Part shown: one piece after another, positions 36,101 through 48,100 of the stretch
How the letters are laid out: the number at the start of each line of letters is the position of its first letter
How positions within the stretch are numbered: position 1 is the first letter of the stretch
Assembly: GCA_963978905.1 (NCBI GenBank)
Contig: OZ022259.1
Location: forward strand, 18,636,068-18,700,067
Source: Trichostrongylus colubriformis
Lineage: Eukaryota; Nematoda; Chromadorea; Rhabditida; Trichostrongylidae
DNA: 64,000 nucleotides
Reading direction: 5' to 3'
Notes under the pieces: generated by a model
The model's database searches: none
What the model saw: only the letters and a program-made list of their open reading frames with translations
Told to the model about the DNA's origin: nothing
Made by a program: the position numbers and the translations under genes

Positions 36101-39100
36101 GTTTTTGGACAGTCTGCAGAACAGCATGTTATACTGACTGGCCCATAGTTACTAGAAGTGGGCTGGCTTTTTCTTATTTGGTATGACGTAGGCATGCCTC
36201 CAGTTATCAGGGACAAAGCCTGAAAAAAACATTAAGCTGAACAGAACTAAGAGTGGAGTGGAAACGCCGAGAAATGGTGGCAAAAAGCTCTTTCTCATTT
36301 CGCGCCTTTTGCCCACTCTGCATCAAAAGCCGATGAGGGTGGAGGCATCACGCAAAAAGCTGAATCAGCCAGTCTCAAAACTGTCCGCTCTCGCAGTAAC
36401 TCGCCCAGATGACGCGAGATAGCGTAACTGGTAGCGCAGCAACATCGCTATAAAGACGCTTTCCCACCTGTGAGTTTCATCAGAGATCGTCTCTTCCGGA
36501 TCAGGATGCTCGTTGGAAGAAAATACAGTGCTCTGCATTATTATACAGCCACTTATGAATTGTCCAAAAACTCAGTTTGCAGAGTGATTCAAGAAAAGTC
36601 TCTGGGTGAATGATGTAGCCAGTGTGGACGCCCATTCGCGCATCAGTATAAAAACACAAAAATTTTCTTTTCATATGTATTGAAAATGTCGCTTTTCCTA
36701 TTCTGCAAAATTATACAGCCACTGAATAGATTGAAGTATCGAACAACGAGAAAACAACAAAAAAGGAGAGAAATGCCGATACTACAAGCAGCTGGACCTC
36801 CTTGATTTTGTATATCTAAGAAATTTGACTATCTAGGTCCCTATGAATTTTTTCAGAATGTTTTTAGTCCATTTGGTGCCATGCTTTTATGAGGGCTTGT
36901 TCAACTCCTTCGAAATGGTTTCTCTCCACGTACCTCCTTTTCAGCATGAAACTCAAACGAATCCTTCATCTGATAAAGGCCGGGTCCGTTCGTCATTCAG
37001 GTCAGAAGGTCCATTCAGTGACGGTTCACGATGATGGAGTGCTCCGGTTGACAGGAAATAGCCCATTAACTTGCACGAGAACAAGCTTTTGGTGTGGATT
37101 TCAACACGCACGACGAGAGAAGGATACGAAGCATGGAGAGCCGGTGATCGGATAGCTTATCATTCTAGAACGAAACAAAAATTCCAAGGATTAGTGGGCC
37201 CAACGCCATGACACCTCCTCCTTTAAAGTTCTTTTTGAAAACCGAAGTCGGTCCTTTATTTTATGGTGCAGGTAGTCGCCCGGGCAGTCACATCTGGGGT
37301 TTTTCTCATAGGGAAGGACAGCATGGAGTTTAAAAAAAGAGTAAGGAAAAGGTGTATAAACTTTTGAACGTATCAAGCACCTCAATCCGATCTGCTCTCA
37401 TCCATCTCTTCGCGGAACAGATTGTGTTTCCGCGATATTCTGGGGTTCTTAACATTGCCCTCCCCACTTCTCGCCTAGAAATGGATTCGCACTTCTTCAG
37501 GTTCCTACAAACAGCCTTTGTTGACACCTCAAGCTCTAGCGAAGATCTTGTTTCCAAGCATGACCCAGGAAAACTTGACTCTTTTTTTGAAATACTGCCC
37601 TTGTCTCTATCCAAAGGCGTAGCAGGACCTTCAGTACTCCTTCTGGTTTCATACCCTGCAGAATCCTAGTGGAATTTATTGAGGAGTGCGCGAAGCCGTT
37701 TCCATTTTTGCGCGATCTGACGTTTGGACGTTCGAGGGCCTTATTTTGAGGTGTACCAATCATTCTTTAGGTCAGATAGCAGTCTTCTTCGAAAAGCGAC
37801 ATTTCCAAAGCAAATGAAGAGGAAATCTCAGTGTGCTTTCCAGCTACAATTGGTATTGATGCACGAATGCGCGTCCCTACTGGCTACATCTTTCACTTGG
37901 AGACTTTTCTTGAATCACTCTGCAAACTGAGTTTTTAGGCAATTTATAGGTGGCTGTATAATTATGCAGAGCACTGTATGTCTTCCTAGTTCTTATACTA
38001 TGCTCCTTGCAACTGACTGTGCCTGTGAGAGGTCTGAAAGGGGCTGGCAAAGCACGTGATACCTTACTGATTGGTTTTCTCTCAATCAAATATAGTATGA
38101 ATTTGAGGTAATCTGTAGTGTAACAGTGAGAAAAACGATTTAAAGCGGGGAAAACGCCTAAAAATAGGAGGCCGGCTATGGTCAAACGTGACATATAACT
38201 GACTGATTTGCCCTCAATAAAATATGGTATTTGAAGTTGCTGTCTGCTCGGCTATTTTTTCAGTAAGACCTAGCACAGTGGCCTGAATTCTAATATTTTC
38301 AGCGAGCCAAAAATCCGACTGTCAACTGTCGACCACAAAAAGGACACACTGAAAGAAATACACTTGGACACATAGAAAAGAAAAATTCCCAAATCGCAAT
38401 TAAAAATTGCTTCGTTCGAAGAAAAAAGGTGCCCCACGTGCATCCGAATTCAATCACATCAAGGTGAACCAATTCAATTCAATTGGACAATTCACATCAA
38501 TCGTATCCGCCGCAAACCATAATCCCTTTTCGAAGTCCCTAACGCGGATTATTTATGGGATGGTTGGAAAGATCCCGTTAAGTACATTGGCGAAATTCTT
38601 GACAGGTGCGAACTACGCTACGGAAGATTACGAGATAACTGCCAATGAACGGTCCGGTGACCCCATAAAGGCAGCCGACCCGTCCAGTGGTGACCTATGG
38701 TCCTAGGATCACTCAATGGTCTCTGGCTTCTCCCTTGTCTACTCCACGCGTCCATAGAAGGATGACGTACACAGAGGGTGCTGGAGTGGTAGCAGTCGAA
38801 GCGGCAATGTCGTATGAGATTAACAAGCATTGGCGTCGATGAGGAGGAACCAAGCGGCTGCTCGAGACGAACACACTACGGAGAGTGGCGGGGATGATAA
38901 ATCAGATGAGATCAGAGGCCGTATGCTTTGGCCGGGAATTGTGGCAAATTCTACAAAACGATGTAGCACTAATCTGTTGCAGAAATATTAATGCAGAAAA
39001 AGGATATCGTTGCCTCAAGACAGCACTGAATATGCCTGTATTTTGAATTTTTTATGCGATGCTCAGTGGCGCCAAAGCTAACGCTATAAATCAACGACTT

Positions 39101-42100
39101 TCTCGTGGTCAAGACCCCAACTACTCCCCTGCAATTTCTGGAGTTGCAACAGTTGAAAAATAATCGAAAACAGTCTCAGAACAGAAGTGACTACAAAGCA
39201 GAAACAAACATGAAATTTCGCGAATAGGACTACAAGATCAGCGCTCAAAACTTCACCAACAACAAGACGACAAAATCGTCATAAGAAAATAAAAAGGAAA
39301 GATGTGCAATTGCGAGAAAATTGAAAGACAACGTCCTCCCTCAAACACATGCAGGACCCAAAATTGAAATCAGAACAGAAAGACAAGCGATGTGATCTGA
39401 AAACACTGTTATACAGCAGTCTTTCTCTGATCACTCTGAAATAGTGTGCACTGGCGCAGATGCATCGCTCCGCGGTCACGGGACTACTGTATACCCGACG
39501 CTTCCCGACCCCTTGCTGGTCGGGACGCATCCCTCGAGATTTGTTGGGTGTAGCCTCTCCCAGACGAGTTGTTGGGAACGCATAGCATACGCCATCGGGG
39601 TCCCATTCTCGGCCGGGAGAGCATCGCATACGGCCCTAGACCGGAATCAGACGACAAGGATGTCTGCGATAAGTCCACGTACCGTCGTACAGCATTCGTG
39701 GCGGGACCAGCGAGGCTCGCAACCGTGAGGGCGCCTCTGCTGTTGAAATAGTACGAAAGTCACGACACGCTCACCGGTAAGGTTTTAAGTTCAGTGTAGA
39801 GATGCTACTACACCGTAATCAACAGCAGAAGTCTCACATATTAGGCGTCAAATAAGACGCGGCGTTGTGTAAAAGCTTAAAAAGCATCCTATAATCGAGC
39901 AATGTTCTATTGTTAATTTTTTCAGTGCTTTTCACAGCCTATTTCTTTTACTTTATACCACTAGATATTTCAAACTTTTGCACAACAATTTTGATACTGA
40001 TTGAACGATCGCTCTCTGGAAGATATGATGTTTAAACAGGCTCGGATTTAAAGACACCAGGAGGGGGTAATTTTGGCTAACGGTAGAACAGACGTAGTGT
40101 GGACGAGCTTGAGTGGCGGTCATTGCACAAACTCGCCAATTTGACGCCTTGGCATGGTGCCAAAAGAAGGTTCTAATATAGATTTGTTTTTTCCTTTTAG
40201 TTTTTACTTTGTTCTTTCTTATATTGTTTCTAGATGTACTTACGGGTCAAATAAAGTCGGGGGGGGGGGGGGAGAGACGCAAAATTTTCACCCACGTCAA
40301 AGCTTCTTTCCCTTCCTAGGGTTAGGCTAAAGCAGATGAGACCTATGCTTTGACAGATGCTTTTTAATGTGGGAGGAGGGGATATCAATTTTAGCTAAAG
40401 CCTAGTAAGGGAAAGGAGCTTCGACGTCGACGCAAAGTTGCGTCTCCCCCAACCCCCGCCCCCCCCCCCCCCCGACTTTATTTGACCCTTCTGAGATTTT
40501 CAGGTATAGAAATGCACAGTTAAGAAGATCCATAAGTAAACAAGTGAAATATGTCACTAGAAAACAGTAAAGACGAAATAATTCGAAGATAAGGTTACAT
40601 CAGGCCGAAGACAAGCTTTAAAACGAACGAAGCGTGGCTCGGCCACGGAAGCTTGCAGTTCGGACGGAAGCGCGCCCTGGGGACAAATAGCGCCCTGTGA
40701 CGCGTTTTTCAACGCCGGTTTCGTTACACATTGTATCTACCGAACCCATATGTTTGTTTTCAGACGCCATTGTTTTTGTAAACGTTATTCCGCCCTTGCC
40801 CCCCTCCCGGTGCCTTTAAGGGAGTGGTTCGAAAGAACAGTAAAAGTAAAAGGTTGGAGAAATGTGCAAGCCTCAGAAAGTTCTTAGTGGAAGCCTGCTT
40901 AGACTACACAAAAAGAAAGCTGCAAATCCATGTTGCTTACATTATTGTTGAGCTAATTAGCTAATTTGCGATTACTCTTGATAATGACTGCGCATTTGAA
41001 GGAGATGCATACAAGTGTTCTCGATGTGCAGCAAGATAGCATGCTGATTGAAGACATAAAGGCTGATCTCAAGTCAATGGAGATCGAAAAGGAAGGCTTG
41101 ACAAGGAAGATCGAGAGAACCTTCAGAAAAATCCAGAATCTCCCTGCAATGGAAAGGTATGTCAATTGAAGTGCAATATGTCAATACTCTTCTACAAAAA
41201 AAAATGCAAAAGTTGTAGGCTGGGCGTTTACAAGAATATATTAGGTTGTCCCAAAAGTCTTGTCATACTTTTTTCGATCATCACTTTTTATTTTTTTTTC
41301 GTCCAACAAATAATAAGCAGGCAACAAAGTATTGACCATTGTTATCGGCAACCCTCTGCCACTTTATAGGAAAATCGTTGATTCCCTTCTCCCAGAACTC
41401 TGGGTTCTGAGAGTCTAAGAAGTCAGCGATCGCCTTCGCAAGCAAGTCATAATCAACGAATTTTTTCTTGGCCAGGAAGGATTCGAGAGGATGGGTAAGG
41501 TGATAGCCAGAAGGGGCAATGTCTGGAGAGTACGGTGGGTGGGGCAGCACATCCCAGCCGAGCTCCTATAACTTAGCCTGGGTACTTTTCGCGAAATGGG
41601 AGCGAAATGGGAGTGGGCGTCGTCATGAAGAAGGGTGACCGCGGACTTTTCCGGCACTTTTCTCGAACATCGACGGCGAGCTGCTGGAGCTGATGGGTGC
41701 ATACGGTAGCGGTGACTGTCTCGCCTTGTACCAGCACCTCGCGGAAAAGCATTCCTTCCTTGTCCCAGAACCAGCACAGTCCCAAGCGTGGTTTGTCTTT
41801 CATGTCAATATCGCCAATGCTGAAGCTGATGAACCAGCGGCGCACGGTCACGTAGCTCACACATCTCTTGCCCAATGCAGCGCTGATGGAGTGGCAAGCT
41901 TCCGTCGTTTTGGTGCCGCAAGACCGCTCATAATAGATGACACCGCGAGTTGGGTGGGTATCGACAACGGGCATTGTAGCTCTTTCCACGGGAACTGGTG
42001 GGACAATATACATATATTTTCCTAGAAAGCTTAGGGAACGTTCTACCATATTCCTGAACCGCCTGGAGCTGCCTCGAAGTGAACAAGAGTTACTGATTTT

Positions 42101-45100
42101 TTTTGGGAAAATATGACAAGACTTTTGGGACAACCTAATACAAGTTTAACAGGCCGATGTACAGTGAGCGCCCTAGTGAGCCACTGCTTTACAGTCCATA
42201 GATCGATTATGGTTATGTGCTGGTGGCACGTGCACACTTTTGTCGACTTTAGGAGGTAGAAATATTAAAAATGAAAAAAAGAGAAAACAAATATAGGCAT
42301 AATTCAATTATCACTACCCGGACAACGTGAGTTGGCCAAAAATAATAATTTTTGCTGAAACATCATCCACAAGGCTTAATTGGAGTGCTGATCACAAAAC
42401 GGCATCCATTGAAGGCGCTGACGTCGTTTTGCGGGGTGGGGGTCACGAGGTCGAATTTCCGCGCGGCCGCGCGCGACGAGCGACGCGGCGGGTGCGAGTG
42501 CCAGTGGCAGGGCATGGTAGCCTTCATGAGAGGCAGTGTGGCATGAGTGGAAACGCAGACGTGACGCAGTCACGCTCAGCCGTTCTCCCACGGGCAATCG
42601 ATACGGCGAGTTGTACTGGTGGCGCCGCGAGTGCACCGCCGCGAAGCGGAAATTCGACCTCGTGACCCCCACCCCGTTTTGTGCATTCCAGCAGTGCTGA
42701 TGTACTAGGAGGCACCACATTGCCCCTGCGATTGTACCCTAAGGAAAAGAAGGGACTTTTCCTTCCTTTATAAGCCTTAGGCGGAAGTATACGCCTGAGT
42801 GTGCAAATTGATGATTGTAGGACCGTATCAGCTGAAAGACGACAACATAAAAAGACCGATAGACGCGCCTAACCAAGCAGAACTACTACACAAATGATCA
42901 GATTGGCGCTATCTTGAACTATGCGGCGTCAGTGATAAAATGTCATATTCGTTCTCAGTATCCTACGTACCCCGAAATAGTAATTTCAAAAGAATCATGC
43001 ACGGGAGAAAGAGTTTCTTTGTTCATATGTATTTATGTTGTACTTGTCTAACAAGGGCAGCATGCAAATTTTCACGTGAAAAGTGAGAATCCGGCCAAGA
43101 TTCGGTTTCTTAAAGTGGTGGACCAGGGGGCGGGGCCTCGGGGTGAAGGACTGCCCTGTCGCCCGCCGCAGTCGGATAGGCATGGTGAGGACAGAAGCTC
43201 ACATTTACTTTTCGCGTGAAATTTTGCATGCGACACCTTTTAAAGGAATCGTCCACGGAAAATGAGTTTTTGTGTTACCCATATGTTTATGTTGTATTTG
43301 CCTAATGTTGACCTCATGCAAAATTTCACGCGAAAAAATGTGAATCTGGCTGAGATACAGCACCACAAAGTGCGGTCCCAGTGGGCGGGGCCTCCGTGTA
43401 AAAGCCTCGTACCGCGTCCGCCGTGGTCGGAGACGCATTGTAGGAACAGAAGGTTACGTAAACAGTCCTACTCTCCGTTCCGAACTCCGGCGGACAACGG
43501 GACGAGGCTTTTACACTGAGGCCCCGCCCACTGGGACCGCACTTTGTGGTGCTGTATCTCAGCCAGATTCACATTTTTTCGCGTGAAATTTTGCATGAGG
43601 CCAACATTAGGCAAATACAACATAAATACATGGGTAACACAAAAACTCATTTTCCGTGGACGATTCCTTTAAGCAAATGAAACATGAATGCAGTGCGTTT
43701 CATAATTATAAGGTCACCCCTAAATTTCAGGTTTTCTCAACAACGCCCCATTAAGGAATCTTTTCAGTCTCATAGACGGATTCCTCACCTGAAATAACCC
43801 CCTTATCCGATTTTTGGTTGCAGTCTCGTTTACGTTATGTTTTTCAGAGTATTTTTCGTTTTTGCACCGTTTCATAATTATAAGAGAATTATAAGATAGA
43901 GATAAAAAAGAAGAAATTTAAGGCTCCAGCAAGTCTGTAAAGGTGGATATGTATTCCAAATACATCTTCGGATACATGCTCAATTATCTTGTGGCTAGCT
44001 GCTATGTTCTGAGAGAAAAGCCCAGACTTGGGATTCTTGTGGTGCTAGGCTCAGTTTGAGAACAATTCCAGAAAAAATCGGAACATTCCCGTGCTCATTC
44101 AGGTAACATTTGAGTCAGTCGGTGTCTTCACATGTTTTTCACGCTCTGGATCCCCACGTGAGATCATTGTCATTAACGAGAAAGGGAATTTGGGGACCAC
44201 TTCCTACAGAACCTCTTCCATGGAGCAGATTTATTTGGAGATGAACCATTCCTTGTCTGGGACCACAGCGCGTACAGTAAGGAGGGAGAGTAGAAACATC
44301 ACCAAAGAGAAAATGAAGTAGTTTCCGAGGCTTACAGCTCACCATAATGCAGCACGACTTCAGTTCATAAAGTTGTTCTTGGGCACGGATTGAACGAAAC
44401 TGAATTTGCATAGCAGTTGCACCCTGCATGCGAGTAATACCATCTGAATTATATTTCTGAGACTAAAAATATTCTATTTGTGTGGTGCTGACGGGTAGAG
44501 GTAGTACTAGCCTGGTCTGAGAAGTGTGCCAATCTACGGGAGCCTTGGCAAGTTTTGTAGGAGAAGGGTGATGGCCTAAGTTGTTTTCGGCAAATGAGGT
44601 TGCATTGAACTTTGCCTTCGAAATCTGCAGAATGGACTCCAGAGACTGCTAAAAGATCTTACGAAGAAATCAGTTGCCTTCTGGAGCCGACCGGCTCTTC
44701 ATACGTGCGTCTCAAAGTATGGCAATGCGGTTGTTCACGTAGGTCATCCAACGGAATTGCGGTTGAAATTCCGAAATACGGATGTCCAGCCATAGATAAC
44801 ATGTAGTCTTGATCTCAGCTTAGGGAGATCTAGGAGACATCGCCTCAAATATTTACCCCGATAATCGCCAATTCTGGGAAGCAAAACTGCTGAAACAGGC
44901 AATCGTTGAAGACTGGAACAATATCTGTGGTGAGGTTCTCCAAATTCATTTCTACTTCACCGCATCTGCTTGTTGATGTCGTTCTTAAACAGGAGAGGGC
45001 CATATATTATAAGCTTCTTCGCATGCGCTGTTAACTCTAGCAAGTTTTCTGTTTCTTCGGGGTGACCTTATAATTATGAAACGGCACAAAAATCAGAAAA

Positions 45101-48100
45101 TATTCATAAAAATGTTGGGCTGGAAGATAATGTTATCAAAACAAGTATAGGAAAGCTACCAGTGGTGAGGAATCTATAAAAAATACTTGAATTTTCGCTC
45201 AGCTGTCTTTCCTGAAAACCGAAAATTTGGAGGTGACCTCATAATTATGAAACGCACTGTATATGGTGAGTCCTTTGAGCGAGGTTAGTGAGGAAGTTGT
45301 TACACCAAGCAAATATGGCATCCGTTTTGACGTTGGCGCCATTCAAAAACGGATGCCACATTCGTGATTAGCACATCGAATAACCTCTGAAGGTAAAGTG
45401 TCAGCAAAAATCACTTTTTGACCCATTTGCGATGTCTGCGGGACTGATCGCTGAACGGTGTCGAAATACCTTGAACTGTGAGGACAATCTGGTATTGATA
45501 CAGTCAATAACTGTGAGTGTAAATCTGAATGAGGGCTCAGTTACATCTATTGATTCAGTCGCTGTACCCATTCAATTATGCCAATGAGGACCTAGTATCC
45601 AAACACTACCTATCTCGACAATCACTCACATCTTACCTCTTAGTTCAACGATGAGACAACGACATCGCGGTAAATACTGAGGTACTGTTCATAGTGGTGG
45701 GATTTGCGTACTTGCTGTACTGTGGGTGCGTACTTGCGGCAGTGTGGGTTCTGCGGGAAAGTTTGGATACGCATTGATCGGAAAAAGTGTGGGAATTATG
45801 TTTTTGTGAGGAACATACCTTTTTGTGGAGATGTGCGATTGTCATACCTTTATTTCTCAAATTCTCTCAATTAGGCAGAGCCTCGAGATCATTACGAATC
45901 TCATCCTTTTCATCCTTCTTCAACATTCCCCAATTCAGCATTTCTACAGAAACGCAAATTCTGTTTCTGTAGAAACTCGCGATCGATAGTCACCTTTATC
46001 ATTTCCTACAGATTCCTCAATTTGGTGAGAGCCCAAATTCCGTACTATGGACGCTGTCCAACATAGACGTTGCTACCACTTCGCTATGAAGAAAAGCACA
46101 GCACAAAGCGTCAAGTACAAGGATAAAAATCTGGGAAACATATTCATTTATGCAATATGAATATATATGACGCAATACAATATCTAGCCTTTTCATAGCT
46201 GCTCATTTTGGTCATCTATTAAAGATCAAGATTATGGAAATTCGCATGAAATCGTTGGATCAAAACTCTCATTGTAGAGTAGTTTTTATGATACCCCCAT
46301 GTCCGTTGTTGACAAAGTGAAGGCAAATAACAGAACGAAAATAAACGAATATGAGCAGAACTTATGTAGCTTTCGTGTGATTCTGACCTGGTTTGCGGAA
46401 CTTATTTCAAACCTTTGCAAAAGGTTTGTATCAAAGAATAAGTTTCAAACCTCGTCTTGGAAAAACATATCAATTTTTATTGAATTTCAAGTAATATTGA
46501 GATAAGTTCCAAAATTGCACGCAAAACCAGAAAACACTTTCGAAGGAATTTCAAACTTTCTCCTTATCTGGCGCATGCGTATTACTTTCTGAGAATAGCT
46601 CTCCGTAGCTAATCTGTTTTGTATTTTCGGGAACATTCTTCCCTTGCGACGTTAATGTGCCAGTAAATTAAATAAACACGGAACAGTTTTACCTCGACTC
46701 TCCGCATGCTGTCTTCCAGAGATGCATAGAGATTATCATTCATTCCCCTCCCGCCTCCCCCGCTCCCCTCCCCCAGACAACTCCTCCCAGCAAAAGGCAC
46801 AGTGTTTACAGCTTATTACAGATAAGAACACAAGAAGCTATGTGCATGTTTTTAGACATCTAGTAGACTAGGTAAACTACATTTTATGCAATAGTTTAAA
46901 AAATTATGTTTCATGTGGTAGCTAAAACTGGGGTGTGTCGGCTGCTGGGATTGGTCGGTACTTGCCCAAATAGGGCTTCGTTTGTCACATGTCACGGTAG
47001 AAAATGAATCGAATGTCATTACGGAGGCATAGTTCATGCAGCCCAGCTGCCTTATCACAGGCTGCATCGACAACAGCTGACTTTGAAAACGCCCGAGCGA
47101 AATATCTCAAAACGATGACAATGTTGGGCGAAGCCTCAAAGCACCCCCCGCCTCCAATAAGGACCTTATGCCGTGCTAAAATCATGTTCGATACTCTAAT
47201 GACACTGAGTGAATGAATGATATTATGAGAGAGAGAATGATAGGCCACAGCCCCCGACCATTTGACCAAATGAGCAGCGTTGAGGCAAGTACAGACGAAT
47301 CAGCGGTATTGACTCCTTTTATCAGCAGCCCCGTGAAACAGATCATTTTATAAATCACATAAAGTAAAGGTTAACTATAACTTTTTACTATGTTTGGTTT
47401 TGCATCATTACTCCCTATCTACACGACAGACACACATATACTTCTTTGCCCGCTTTTGTGTGGAAAGCTGTGGACGGGACAGCCTTCGGTGATAGGCGGA
47501 GCCGTCCGTAGTTTCCGCTATGTGGAAGACTGCGTATAGCAAACCAAGGCGGCCTGTTTCTCTAGAAAGCACACATTTCCACCTGTCGCAACACAGTCAG
47601 AGAAAAATCTGAAAATTTCACCATGCAGAGGGTATGGTCCTTGACGGCCTTCCCGTGTGACTGTACATTAAGAAAGCTTTTCAGGCAGCTAGCGGCAGCT
47701 AATCAACTCAGTCTGCACAAAGAACGTCTTGAACACATGGACATTCAGCGATCAGAGCAGCGCGACGGGGTTTGGTTGCTTTACCAAAATCTTAATCTTC
47801 GATGAAAAAGGCTCACTTTTATAGGTCATCCATGCTGAGAAGCGAGTTCAACGTCTAAAAGATCAGCTCAATGAATTACGTCAAGCCTCAGAAGATATTG
47901 ATCCGTCAAACCTTATAGCTCAGTTAAAGGTGCAGTCAAGGAGATGTCATTAGAAATCGACCCATGGCTCAATGTCACCTGATTTAGGACGAAATCGCAA
48001 CGAATACATACCTATACGAGACGAAACTCGCAAAGGAGATTGATCAGAAACGCCAAGTAGTCAGTGAGTTAGTGAAGGCCACCAATATATCGGCTACAAC

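Noticed and set aside
40258..40272. G run as a telomere or quadruplex site
   Set aside because: It is part of a MITE end, mirrored by a C run at the other end. No telomere repeat is present.
41693..42025. 110-codon plus-strand ORF
   Set aside because: Shadow of the mariner transposase on the opposite strand.
42327..42665. 112- and 114-codon ORFs on both strands
   Set aside because: They overlie the GC-rich MITE, where stops are rare because of base content.
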